From JAVJRN01 sp040218415 (GTDB lineage: Bacteria; Bacteroidota; Bacteroidia; Cytophagales; Cyclobacteriaceae), in contig JAVJRN010000067.1 of the NCBI GenBank assembly GCA_040218415.1, forward strand, positions 141,750 to 205,749: a stretch of DNA of 64,000 bases. The letters are read 5' to 3'. Below are positions 8,842 to 17,126 of the stretch, in pieces. The notes below the pieces were generated by a model. The model worked only from the letters and a program-made list of their open reading frames with translations, was not told the DNA's origin and ran no database searches. The first letter of the stretch is position 1, and every line of letters begins with the position of its first letter. A program made the position numbers and the translations under genes.

Positions 8842-9479
8842 TGAAACTGAATAAAGAAGATTTAAACGAATTAGACCATAGAATAAAAATTAACATGGTT
8901 AATTCCATTACAGGTATAAAACCAGCCAATCTCATCGCGACTAAATCAAACGTTGGACAATCGAATGTGGCCATCTTTAGTAGCGTAGTGCATTTGGGGA
9001 GTAATCCCGGTTTAATCGGTTTCGTCATGAGACCAGTAGGAGAGGTTCCCCGTCATACTTATGAAAATATCAAAGAAAATGGATATTACACCATCAACCA
9101 TATCCCTACGAGCATATTAGATAAGGCGCATTATACCTCAGCAAAATTAGATAGAGCAATATCTGAATTTGAAAAATGTGGTCTCACCGAAGAATATATT
9201 GATGGCTTTCATGCGCCATTCGTCAAAGAATGTTCTACAAAAATAGGTTTACAGCTTGTCGATGAAATTCCAATAAAGCTCAATGACACGATTATGCTGA
9301 TTGGAGAAATTATGTCCATTATTGTACCTGATTTAGCTGTAGACGAGAAAGGCGACATAGACTTGGCACTTTTTAATACTGCGGGAATATCTGGATTGAA
9401 CAGCTACTATTCCTTACAAAAAGTTGCGTCGTTTCCTTATGCTCGGCCTCAGGATATTCCCAATTTTTCCCAGAAATGA
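8841..9479 (+). CDS. Flavin reductase-like (FMN-binding) protein
   Basis: The 212-residue protein has the flavin reductase-like split-barrel layout: ANLIATKSNVGQSNVAIFSS, then LIGFVMRPVGEVPRHTYENI with the His/Arg region that contacts flavin phosphate, then the NGYYTINHIP strand and the DTIMLIGEIMSI strand. Members bind FMN and reduce flavins or act as flavoredoxins in the cytoplasm. Start ATG 8841 shares one base with the stop of the photolyase-like gene (TAATG), and its own stop overlaps the ATG of the DUF2256 gene (ATGA). Tight coupling to a flavoprotein suggests it may supply or redox-poise the flavin, which is inference. Its exact substrate is not visible. Confidence 0.85.
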   Translation: MKLNKEDLNELDHRIKINMVNSITGIKPANLIATKSNVGQSNVAIFSSVVHLGSNPGLIGFVMRPVGEVPRHTYENIKENGYYTINHIPTSILDKAHYTSAKLDRAISEFEKCGLTEEYIDGFHAPFVKECSTKIGLQLVDEIPIKLNDTIMLIGEIMSIIVPDLAVDEKGDIDLALFNTAGISGLNSYYSLQKVASFPYARPQDIPNFSQK

Positions 9480-9610
9480 AAAAACAACACCTGCCGACTA
9501 AAACCTGTATTGTATGCGGTAGACCCTTTAGCTGGAGAAAAAAATGGGCGAAAGTATGGGAAGAGGTCAAGTATTGTAGCGACAGATGCAGAGGCCAACG
9601 AAATCAATAG
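9476..9610 (+). CDS. DUF2256 small zinc-ribbon-like protein (44 residues)
   Basis: ATG 9476 overlaps the stop of the flavin reductase gene (ATGA) and opens a 44-codon frame ending TAG 9610. The peptide contains CIVCGRPFSWRKKWAKVWEE followed by VKYCSDRCRG, which is the DUF2256 signature: two CxxC-type pairs (Cys11/14 and Cys34/38) likely to bind zinc, with the invariant RPF-W-RKKW core. The function of DUF2256 is unknown. It is often found beside photolyase/cryptochrome genes, which agrees with its place here as third gene of that operon. The start is fixed by the overlap and by the conserved motif lying directly behind it. A terminator begins at the next base after its stop. Confidence 0.9.
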   Translation: MKKQHLPTKTCIVCGRPFSWRKKWAKVWEEVKYCSDRCRGQRNQ

Positions 9611-9637
9611 CTTTCAAGGCTTAAGCTGAAAGTTTTT
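9611..9637 (+). terminator. Rho-independent terminator of the photolyase operon
   Basis: CTTTCA (9611-9616) pairs with TGAAAG (9627-9632), the inner GCTTAAGC can fold further, and five T follow (9633-9637). It lies immediately after the DUF2256 stop codon and closes the three-gene operon. Confidence 0.6.
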
Positions 9638-9773
9638 AATAGATGAGGATTCATGGTGTTGATAAAAAGAGCGTTTGTTCGAAATGTTATTTTGAAGAAT
9701 AAGAAAGCGTTGAACTTTGGAAGGAAGGGGTAAGGGAGGAATAAGAAGTGAATGACAATACAATTACAGCGTT

Positions 9774-11663
9774 TTAAGACATTTGAGCCAACGGAAGATG
9801 AATTTCAAAGGTAGTTCCCTTACCAAGGACACTTTGCACTTGAATATCCCCATTGTTTAGCTGCACAAACTCTTTGACCAATTGAAGACCAAGTCCAAGA
9901 CCACTTTCTCCTAATGTGCCACGAGTTGATATATTTTCGTTGAGATTGAAAAGGCTTTTCACCTTACTTTCCTTCATTCCTACACCATTATCTGAGACCC
10001 TGATTATTCCTTTGCCAAGAGCTTCATTCTTTTCTGCTGAAACAATTATTTGACCACCTTCATTCGTGAATTTAAGTGCATTGTTGATAAGATTTCTAAC
10101 AATCGTAGAAATTGAATTTTTATCAACGAGAACCTCAAAATCGGACTCAATAATTAATTTTTGTTCAATGTTTTTTACGGTTGCTGTGGCTTGAAATAAA
10201 TCCTGACACTCAGACAGTACCGCTTGAACTTTTACTTTTTCTGGAAAATGAGAGAACTGTCCTTGCTGCTGCAAGGCCCATGTTAAAAGATTGTCAAGCA
10301 GGCGCACTAAACTTTCTGTTGATTGGCTCATTTGATCGAGTATTATTTTAAGCTCTTCGGTGCTGATATCATCAAACTTTCTGCGAAAAACCGACACATA
10401 ACCATCAATGATTCCTACAGGACCTCTCAAGTCGTGTGATATCACAGAGAAAAACTTATCCTTGGTATTGTTGAGCTCAAGAAGCTTGTTCTTTCGTTCT
10501 TCCAGTTCTTCGTTAAGTTTAATTTTAGTTTTAGAATAGAAGTATATTATGCAAAGTAAGACGATCATAATGAAAATGGCTATGGCACCAGCAAGCATAA
10601 TTGACCTAGTGTTTTTTCTTTGCTCCAAAAGTAGATCCACCTCTGACTGCTTTTTCCCGACCTCAAAGAGTGTTCTTAAGTTGGCTATTTCGAGCGTTGA
10701 TTCTAAGTTTTGAATACTGTCTTTCTTCTCAAAATAGAGACTTTGGTATTTTAATGCTTTTTCAAATTGTGCGGTATTTTTATAAGCAGAAAACAACAAG
10801 TAGGAGGCATCCCTTATTTGCTCTTTCATGCCTTCCTGCTGTGCTAACTCTAATCCTTTAGTTGCATAAATAATCGCCTCTGCTGGATTACTTTCTTCCC
10901 AGTATATAGTTGCTAAATTGTTGTAATAGTCTGCCATGCCATAATTGTCACCAAGTGGTTTAAGTTTTTCTATTGCTTTTAGCAAGTTCATTTTGGCTAT
11001 GTCTACCTGACCTGTTTTCCAATCTACAAGTGCACTATTGCCTAGAACATATGCTTCTCCAATTGGCATTTCAAGAGATTGAAATATAGGATTTGATCTT
11101 TTGTAATAGGCAATAGCTGAATCATACTCGCCAATGGTATAATAGTCATAACCCAAGTTCATTAAACCAATAGCGTATTCTTGAATTCGATCTGTTTTTT
11201 GGAGAATGTCTAAAGTTTTTTTACCATACAGGAGTGCATTTTCAGAATCTCCATTTTGGGTATAGCAGGTAGATATTTCACTATAAATATCAGCAAGAAT
11301 AGGTTCAAATGACTTGTTTTCCAAAGCTTGATTTGCACTTTCAAACAAGTAGATCAAGGACTCTGCCAAATCTCCATGAAGTCTTTTAGCCACACCGATC
11401 CTTTGATTTGCCTTGATGATGTATTCGGCATCTCCCTCGATCTTTGCTAAATCCAATAAGATTTCGGCATACTTTAATTCGTCGATGGGTGATGTGGACG
11501 TGGTAGAAAGCCAATAATAAGCTTCCATTGTTTGTCTTTGAGTCAAAGACTTACTTTTCAACACAAATAGAATACTGTCTGCTTTTTGCTGATTTTGTGC
11601 GAATAGTTGGAAAAATGAAAGTAAGGAAAGAAAGAGTAAGATTCCTTTTAGAGCATGAATCAT
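9774..11663 (-). CDS. TPR-repeat sensor histidine kinase
   Basis: The 629-residue protein starts with a Sec signal (MIHALKGILLFLSLLSFFQL). About 300 residues of tetratricopeptide repeats follow (for example AIAYYKRSNPIFQSL and AIIYATKGLELAQQ), which would sit in the periplasm. One membrane span lies around residues 352-375 (IMLAGAIAIFIMIVLLCIIY), then a coiled coil. The HisKA H-box is FFSVISHDLRGPVG. The HATPase domain has the N-box NLINNALKF, the G1 box SDNGVGM and the G2 box GLGLGLQLV. This is the common Bacteroidota TPR-kinase architecture. No response regulator is adjacent, so the partner is unknown. A lipoprotein gene lies 24 bases upstream on the same strand and is probably co-transcribed; it may modulate the sensor, which is inference. 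Confidence 0.9.
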   Translation of the reverse strand: MIHALKGILLFLSLLSFFQLFAQNQQKADSILFVLKSKSLTQRQTMEAYYWLSTTSTSPIDELKYAEILLDLAKIEGDAEYIIKANQRIGVAKRLHGDLAESLIYLFESANQALENKSFEPILADIYSEISTCYTQNGDSENALLYGKKTLDILQKTDRIQEYAIGLMNLGYDYYTIGEYDSAIAYYKRSNPIFQSLEMPIGEAYVLGNSALVDWKTGQVDIAKMNLLKAIEKLKPLGDNYGMADYYNNLATIYWEESNPAEAIIYATKGLELAQQEGMKEQIRDASYLLFSAYKNTAQFEKALKYQSLYFEKKDSIQNLESTLEIANLRTLFEVGKKQSEVDLLLEQRKNTRSIMLAGAIAIFIMIVLLCIIYFYSKTKIKLNEELEERKNKLLELNNTKDKFFSVISHDLRGPVGIIDGYVSVFRRKFDDISTEELKIILDQMSQSTESLVRLLDNLLTWALQQQGQFSHFPEKVKVQAVLSECQDLFQATATVKNIEQKLIIESDFEVLVDKNSISTIVRNLINNALKFTNEGGQIIVSAEKNEALGKGIIRVSDNGVGMKESKVKSLFNLNENISTRGTLGESGLGLGLQLVKEFVQLNNGDIQVQSVLGKGTTFEIHLPLAQMS

Positions 11664-11687
11664 TGCAGGTTGAAATCAAGTATTACC

Positions 11688-12251
11688 TCATTTCAACTGA
11701 TTAATTTTCAATTTTGGATCTAAACGAATTGGATCTCCATCTAAACCTCTGATGCTATACAAAATGTCATATTTGAGTTCTTCTCCCTCTTCATATTCTA
11801 CATCAGAAGGGATATATAATGCCCATAATTTCCCATTGGCTACAGAAATTGGATTTATTCCATAAAGGTTACTAATAGATTCTTCAAACTCTATTCCATC
11901 TAGTCGTGACATTCCCGCACCTGCAAACCAAAAGTTCCATTGTCCGGGCTCAATATTCGCAGTAATGGTTGTTTCGTTTAATTCTAAATAACCTCTAACA
12001 TCGTCAGTGTTCGTGGCGTAGTAGACTTTATCTTTTTTGTATTTGAAAACAGTCACTGAAATAGCAGCACCTAATCTTGCACTAGACGAATTCATATAAT
12101 CGTTGGAAAGATCTATCGCACTTTCCATATCAAGATCAATGGACTCCTCTTCTATTTGCTTTTCTTCCATGGTAGAGTCCTGACAAGAGTAAATTACCAT
12201 GGAAAGTAAGAAGAATAGGACTAGTGGAGATTGCTTGAATAAACGTATCAT
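11688..12251 (-). CDS. Hypothetical lipoprotein
   Basis: The 187-residue protein begins MIRLFKQSPLVLFFLLSMV and reaches a lipobox-like IYSC at Cys23, so it is a predicted lipoprotein. An acidic linker (EEKQIEEESIDLDMESA) follows, and then a mixed alpha/beta domain with no motif I recognise. It lies 24 bases upstream of the TPR histidine kinase on the same strand, which suggests one transcript and possibly a sensory or signalling role. No other functional clue is visible. Confidence 0.6.
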   Translation of the reverse strand: MIRLFKQSPLVLFFLLSMVIYSCQDSTMEEKQIEEESIDLDMESAIDLSNDYMNSSSARLGAAISVTVFKYKKDKVYYATNTDDVRGYLELNETTITANIEPGQWNFWFAGAGMSRLDGIEFEESISNLYGINPISVANGKLWALYIPSDVEYEEGEELKYDILYSIRGLDGDPIRLDPKLKINQLK

Positions 12252-12596
12252 GGGCGGAAGAGCTTTAGTTAAAAAATTTAGATCTTATTATAATCGATTT
12301 CAATTTACATCAACTGATGTAATAAATCTCTAAATGATGGAAATATTTAGACAGAATGATTAAAAAAAACGGTAAACACATCAATAATTTCGTTTTACCC
12401 TAATTTCGTTCCACAAAAAAATGAGCAATGGTTAATAAAACGGATAAGCTGGTCATTTCTGATTCACACGGAATTCCAAGCTATTTCCTCCATTGATCTT
12501 CAAATATACAACTTCGCTATTTTGATATTCCTGATTATAGTTTGTCCGGTGAATAGCAGTTAATTTGTTTAGTTTACAAGAAAAAATTCTTTTGAT
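12252..12596. other. Intergenic region between divergent genes
   Basis: 345 AT-rich bases between the lipoprotein gene (minus) and the 87-codon gene (plus). Promoters for both must lie here, but I see no clear TTTG / TAnnTTTG pair. A 22-codon open frame near 12429 has no support as a gene. No repeat or RNA structure is evident. Confidence 0.4.
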
Positions 12597-12860
12597 ATGT
12601 TTGACGGTCCTGATTTTCCAAAATCACTTAATGAAGAGCTATTTGAAGCTTGGCTTGAAAAAGGGAGAGACCAACAAATGGGGTATAAATATTTGCTGAT
12701 TGTTTGGGATTCGCTTGATGAAGACTATAAACCTGTTTATGTTGAAAAGCGGAGTAGCATTTCCCTATATGACGATTATAGTGGAGCAGTTTCTCAAGAA
12801 TCTCTTGTGGCCGCTTATGATCTTTATTCGGAATCGAGAATAATGCCCAGACGTGTCTAA
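12597..12860 (+). CDS. Small hypothetical acidic protein
   Basis: An 87-codon frame with ATG start and normal amino-acid composition (MFDGPDFPKSLNEELFEAWL...). It is acidic, has no signal peptide, membrane span or cysteine pair, and does not match a family I recognise. It is the only sizeable open frame in this stretch on either strand, and its codon use looks like that of neighbouring genes. I therefore take it as a real but uncharacterised small gene. It is separate from the downstream pair by about 150 bases. Confidence 0.45.
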   Translation: MFDGPDFPKSLNEELFEAWLEKGRDQQMGYKYLLIVWDSLDEDYKPVYVEKRSSISLYDDYSGAVSQESLVAAYDLYSESRIMPRRV

Positions 12861-13009
12861 ATCACTGAAATTAATTCGAATGTGTTGAGCTAAAGTCTTT
12901 TATAGCAATTGATAAAAATGAGCTGATGTACAGTTTGTTAAAATTCAACTTTAATTCTTATTTTCTTCGATTCTAACAATAATGCTAAGGCTTATCTTTG
13001 TTCATAATT

Positions 13010-13390
13010 ATGGATACTAACAATTCACGACCGGCGATTCCTTCTGCAAAAAAGAATGAATTGATGAGTAAGGAAGAAACATTTCAGAACGATATATTGA
13101 GGCCAATTATAAAAATGAAGCACGAACTGCTGATCGCTTATCTCAGAGAATATTTATCAAAAACCAAACATCCTTTTGCTGAATTATCCTTGGAAAAAAA
13201 GGTAGGCTATCTGCAAAAAGCTTTTGCTCAAGATAGCAACCTTAGAAGTGAGTTGCGCGGTATGGTAATCGGTCAGTTTTCGCCCAAAGAATTCACCCAT
13301 TACGTATTGATTAAAAATCCCATAAATAAGCGAATGATAGGTATTATCAAGGAACGGATTATTGATCATGTCGCTATTCTGACAGTATGA
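13010..13390 (+). CDS. Conserved hypothetical protein, partner of the VLRF1-like gene
   Basis: ATG 13010 gives a 126-residue protein (MDTNNSRPAIPSAKKNELMS...). A TATCTTTG element (12993-13000) resembling a Bacteroidota -7 box lies just upstream, with a very short leader. The sequence has a conserved look: FQNDILRPIIKMKHELLIAY, then a helical middle, then GMVIGQFSPKEFTHYVL and NKRMIGIIKERI. It lacks metal-ligand patterns, a signal peptide or a membrane span. I recall similar small Bacteroidota proteins, sometimes labelled glyoxalase without visible support; I assign no function. The next gene, a release-factor-like protein, starts 20 bases after its stop, so they probably form an operon and may act together on ribosomes or tRNA. 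That is inference. Confidence 0.6.
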   Translation: MDTNNSRPAIPSAKKNELMSKEETFQNDILRPIIKMKHELLIAYLREYLSKTKHPFAELSLEKKVGYLQKAFAQDSNLRSELRGMVIGQFSPKEFTHYVLIKNPINKRMIGIIKERIIDHVAILTV

Positions 13391-13410
13391 AGATTCATTA
13401 ACCCAATTCT

Positions 13411-14091
13411 ATGAGGCAGCTTTCTGAAAATTTATTTCAAACAGACTTGGTTCTTCTTTTGGAGGAAATGAAAAATCAATTTGCTTTCGTTGATTATACA
13501 CATAAGAAGCACAGCATAATTCTGGAAGATACATACGGTGAAGCTATAGGAAATATTAGATTGCCACTTCACAAGACAATTGCCAAGGATTTGACAATCG
13601 CAAGTGAGGAAGCCAATGTATTGTATATAAGTATCGAATCGGGAAATGCGGCAATAATAGTGATGGAGGGTTTGGAAAATGTTTATCACACCACTTTTTC
13701 GGCTTATATGACTCGAAAGAAGCAGGGCTTTAGTCAAATAAAATATTTGAATAAAAAAGGAAAATCCCGAGCAGGGTCGAGGGTTCGACTAGCGGGAACA
13801 GTGGAGTTTTTTGAAAAAATAAACCTCGCTTTGACCGAGTTACTGGAAGAGTTTGACATAGATCGAATTGCCATAAATTGTAGTAAAACGCTTATTCCTT
13901 ATCTCTACCATTCCAAAATAGCGTGCCCTTTTGATAAAAATGCGCCTGAGCTGTATAAGATCCCATTACATATTCCACAATCCAATTTTACAAATTTAGA
14001 AGCGGCGATTAAAAAACTTCGAGCTCCAACACTGTTTTACGAAGAGAAATATGAAACCGAAATAACCTCAATACTGGAAAGCGTGTTCTAA
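13411..14091 (+). CDS. Vms1/ANKZF1-like release-factor-fold protein (bacterial VLRF1 type)
   Basis: The 226-residue protein has the hallmark of the Vms1-like release factor 1 (VLRF1) branch of the eRF1 fold. A strand plus loop reads AYMTRKKQGFSQIKYLNKKG, continued by KSRAGSRVRL. In yeast Vms1 and human ANKZF1 the equivalent loop is R-x-K-x-G-x-x-Q with the catalytic Gln, followed by a basic S-A-G-x-x-x-R-R segment. Here GFSQ gives Gly and Gln, and RAGSRVRL gives the basic part. Vms1 cleaves peptidyl-tRNA on stalled 60S subunits. A bacterial role in rescue of stalled ribosomes is inference. The protein lacks the eukaryotic zinc finger, ankyrin and VCP-binding parts and is only the catalytic domain plus a helical tail. 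It is coupled to a small conserved gene 20 bases upstream. Confidence 0.65.
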   Translation: MRQLSENLFQTDLVLLLEEMKNQFAFVDYTHKKHSIILEDTYGEAIGNIRLPLHKTIAKDLTIASEEANVLYISIESGNAAIIVMEGLENVYHTTFSAYMTRKKQGFSQIKYLNKKGKSRAGSRVRLAGTVEFFEKINLALTELLEEFDIDRIAINCSKTLIPYLYHSKIACPFDKNAPELYKIPLHIPQSNFTNLEAAIKKLRAPTLFYEEKYETEITSILESVF

Positions 14092-14110
14092 TTTTTTTTA
14101 GCGCAATCGC

Positions 14111-14845
14111 CTATTTTGAACCTTCGTCTGTTGCGCTTATTCTCTTGATCACTTCGGCGGCCATGGTCATGCCAAACATGGCTGGCATGTAAGAGATTGT
14201 GCCATAAAATGATTTCTTGAAGTTAGCACCATCGGTACGTTTTAAGGAGTGCTTGGGCTGTATTTCCTCAGAGTACACACACAAAATGCCTCTGGTAACA
14301 CCTCTGTTTTTCAAAATTTTGCGGAGCTGCTGCGCAAACTTGCATTCTCGGGTTTTATTGATGTCAGAGACTTTGATTTTTGATGGGTCTAACTTTCCTC
14401 CAGCACCCATCGAGGAAATGAATTTGTATTTCATTCTGCGCAGCGCAAGTATCATCGAAAGTTTGGGACTAAAGCTATCGATGCAATCCAGTACATAAGT
14501 GAACTGATTTTCCACGAGGAACTGATGCATGACTTCTGGCATCATAAATTCGTCGATAACTTCTACCTGTAACTCGGTATTGATATCTAAAAATCGATCC
14601 CTCAAGACCCAGGCCTTATTCTTACCAACCGTGGAGTCTAGCGCCTGTAATTGACGGTTTTTATTGGTTGGGTCTACAGCATCTCCGTCGATGATCGTAA
14701 TTTTGCCCACGCCAGCCCTTACCAACGTTTCCGCAGCGTAGCTTCCAACACCACCTAAGCCAACGACCAATATATGTGCATTTTGCAATTTCGTTAAAGC
14801 CGTTTCTCCTATCAGCAACTCAGTCCTTGATAACCAATCATTCAT
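14111..14845 (-). CDS. tcdA: tRNA threonylcarbamoyladenosine dehydratase TcdA
   Basis: The 244-residue protein is an E1-like (ThiF/MoeB/HesA) enzyme of the TcdA/CsdL type, which uses ATP to cyclise t6A37 of tRNA to ct6A in the cytoplasm. Visible motifs are the opening WLSRTELLIGETALTKLQNA, the nucleotide-binding GLGGVGSYAAETLVRAG, the DGDAVDPTNKNRQ loop with catalytic Asp and Arg, DCIDSFSPK and the C-terminal TISYMPAMFGMTMAAEVI. Length is close to the family norm of about 250-270. It overlaps the upstream tatD-like gene by four bases (ATGA), so the two are co-translated. It converges with the VLRF1-like gene; 19 bases separate the stop codons. Confidence 0.93.
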   Translation of the reverse strand: MNDWLSRTELLIGETALTKLQNAHILVVGLGGVGSYAAETLVRAGVGKITIIDGDAVDPTNKNRQLQALDSTVGKNKAWVLRDRFLDINTELQVEVIDEFMMPEVMHQFLVENQFTYVLDCIDSFSPKLSMILALRRMKYKFISSMGAGGKLDPSKIKVSDINKTRECKFAQQLRKILKNRGVTRGILCVYSEEIQPKHSLKRTDGANFKKSFYGTISYMPAMFGMTMAAEVIKRISATDEGSK

Positions 14846-15513
14846 CTTTCAAAAAAGTCACTTGCGTTATTATTCATTTGAGCCTGAAGTTCTTCTATTG
14901 ATATATTCGTCAAACGAGAAACCGTATGATAAATATCCAAAATATCGGCTTCCGGCATACTATCTGTTTCTAAAAACAATTTATTATTGGGTAAAGTGGT
15001 GAACCAATCCAGATATTTCTCCTCTATCGTGGGCATTAATGAAAGATAGAAACCTTGATCGATCAATTGCTTGGCAAGTATGGAATGTCGCCCATAACCA
15101 TGGACACACCATTTTTTAATAGCAGGAAATTCCTTTTTGATTTGAATAAGCTGGTTATACGCTCGAACACAGTGAATGATCACCGGCATACTCATTTCTT
15201 CCGCAATATTTAATTGACTTCTCAGAAAGTTCATTTGTTCATTTATAGGTGGGCCTTTAAGTTTATCCAGACCCATTTCACCCATGGCAAGACAGCAAGG
15301 ATCAGAAAGTAGGGCTTCTAGCTCGATTTTTTGCTTGGATGAAACCACCGCTTTCATCCACCAGGGATGTAAGCCGACGGTGAAGTATTTTTTCTCGCGA
15401 TCTTGACCAAGATGTATCGAGACAATTTCCAACATATCCGCGCTATTTTCATGTCGCATTTTGTGCGTATGAAAATCAAGAAATTTTAGATCATGAAAAA
15501 TTGAAGAGCTCAT
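14842..15513 (-). CDS. TatD family metal-dependent hydrolase
   Basis: The 223-residue protein has the TatD amidohydrolase-barrel motifs in order: FLDFHTHK (two metal His), VGLHPWW, GEMGLDK (bridging Glu), VIIHCVRA (His), VHGYGR (His) and LETDSM (terminal metal Asp). TatD enzymes are divalent-metal 3'-5' exonucleases acting on DNA or RNA ends. At 223 residues it is about 35 shorter than typical TatD (about 260), mainly in surface loops. The typical G-S-D of the second barrel strand cannot be seen clearly. The four-base overlap with tcdA shows translational coupling; both act on nucleic acids, but a joint pathway is not established. Confidence 0.85.
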   Translation of the reverse strand: MSSSIFHDLKFLDFHTHKMRHENSADMLEIVSIHLGQDREKKYFTVGLHPWWMKAVVSSKQKIELEALLSDPCCLAMGEMGLDKLKGPPINEQMNFLRSQLNIAEEMSMPVIIHCVRAYNQLIQIKKEFPAIKKWCVHGYGRHSILAKQLIDQGFYLSLMPTIEEKYLDWFTTLPNNKLFLETDSMPEADILDIYHTVSRLTNISIEELQAQMNNNASDFFER

Positions 15514-15794
15514 CTTGGTGGCAAAATTAAGTCATTTCATTGATCTGCCTTTTTTCACTTGATAAAAAGGAGTGAAGCAAGTCGGCGATAAATTGAAAAA
15601 CGAACATCATATCGTCAGTCAGTTCATATTGTCATTTTGATGCAGGTCTTGTCAGATGGAATCTTTTTTGAGAAAATAATTTTGATTTTCGATCTAATAA
15701 AAAGCCTATTTAAAAAGTTTCACTATTTTTAGAAATGAGCGCTAGACATTCTTTAGGCTTCAGTCAAAAAATAACCGCACAAACGTTTTCAACT

Positions 15795-16859
15795 ATGAAT
15801 AAATTTTTAAGCCTATTGATGTTAGCTTGCACGATTTTAACCGCCTGTGATCAAAAAACGAATAAAAACGATCAGGCATTATCGAAAGAAATGACAAAAG
15901 ATTCATCAAACATTCAGCAATATTTTTCCGGAACACATGAAGCTGTGTGTTATTCCGGTTTCAGAACAGGCCAACATCCAGATAGAGGCGAAGGTGCCAT
16001 CAACCCAAGTGCCGAGGAGACGCTCGAAGATCTGAATTTACTCAAAGAACATCTTGGCACAACGCTGATTAGGCTTTATGACTGTGGCGAAAACTCTCAA
16101 CTTGTTCTGGAAACAATCAGGAATAATAATCTGGAAATCAAGGTTTTATTAGGCGTATGGCTGAAGGCAGAATTGAGTGCGCATGAAACCTGCGCATGGC
16201 TGACAGAGCCTATTCCTGATCACGTTTTGAAGTACAATAAGTCGGTGAATCTCAAGGAAATCTCCAAAGGTATCGAACTAGCCAATGAGTACAGCGACAT
16301 CATTGTGGGTGTCAATGTTGGAAATGAAGCGCTCGTAGAGTGGAATGATCACAAGGTGGATACCGATACGATCATTGACTATGTGAAGCGAGTTCAGGCG
16401 AACATTCCACAACCAGTAACAGTGGCCGATAACTACCTTTGGTGGGCTGAAAGTGGCAGTAAACTTGCCGAAGTAGTTGATTTTGTGTCGGTGCATATTT
16501 ACCCCGTTTGGGAGGGTAAGTCCATAGATGAGGCGATGAGCTATACTCGAGAAAATTTCCAATTGGTAAAAGATAGTTTGCCCAATAGCAACATTGTGAT
16601 TACTGAAGCGGGTTGGGCATCTATTGCTTCCGAGTTTGGAGATAGCGCATCTGAAGAAAACCAGCTGAGGTATTATCAGGAAATAATGGAGTGGTCGAAA
16701 GCAAACAACATTACTACCTTTTTCTTTGAAGCATTTGATGAGGACTGGAAAGGGAATCCTGACAATATGATGGGAGCAGAGAAGCATTGGGGCTTATTCA
16801 ATGTTGACCGCACGCCAAAAGAAGTAATAAAGACCTTGGTCATTGCCGATGAAAACTGA
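15795..16859 (+). CDS. GH17-like glycosyl hydrolase lipoprotein
   Basis: I choose ATG 15795 because it begins a perfect lipoprotein signal (MNKFLSLLMLACTILTAC, lipobox LTAC); the frame is open 60 bases further up but lacks a signal there. The mature 330 residues form a TIM-barrel like family GH17 (beta-1,3-glucanases and related enzymes). The catalytic acid lies in GVNVGNEALVEW (Asn-Glu) and the nucleophile in IVITEAGWAS, with supporting TLIRLYDCGEN, FVSVHIYPVW and TTFFFEAFDEDWKG. It is probably attached to the outer membrane and acts on beta-1,3-glucan such as laminarin, or on a related glucan. Substrate is inferred from family. It is monocistronic, without susCD or sulfatase neighbours, so not part of a polysaccharide utilisation locus here. 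Confidence 0.85.
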   Translation: MNKFLSLLMLACTILTACDQKTNKNDQALSKEMTKDSSNIQQYFSGTHEAVCYSGFRTGQHPDRGEGAINPSAEETLEDLNLLKEHLGTTLIRLYDCGENSQLVLETIRNNNLEIKVLLGVWLKAELSAHETCAWLTEPIPDHVLKYNKSVNLKEISKGIELANEYSDIIVGVNVGNEALVEWNDHKVDTDTIIDYVKRVQANIPQPVTVADNYLWWAESGSKLAEVVDFVSVHIYPVWEGKSIDEAMSYTRENFQLVKDSLPNSNIVITEAGWASIASEFGDSASEENQLRYYQEIMEWSKANNITTFFFEAFDEDWKGNPDNMMGAEKHWGLFNVDRTPKEVIKTLVIADEN

Positions 16860-17126
16860 TTTACACTCTTGGAGCTATCAATGAGCTAAAATATGCAGGA
16901 GATCCATTCGCCGACAACTTTCGGGATGGCTCTTTTTAGATTGGAAAGCAGATAAATTAAAATATTACAGCTGCTAGATTCAAGGTTGAGTTTTTACTTG
17001 TAAGTATGATTTCACGGAGCTAGTAGGAGTGCGAGTTGGTAAAAAGTACTTAAATTAACTTCATGAGTATTTTATTGGCTATTATTATATCGGAGTATAT
17101 TCTGTGCAGCAACTAATGAATTAGAA

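Noticed and set aside
12429..12497. 22-codon open frame
   Set aside because: Too short, no family resemblance and no coupling to a neighbour.
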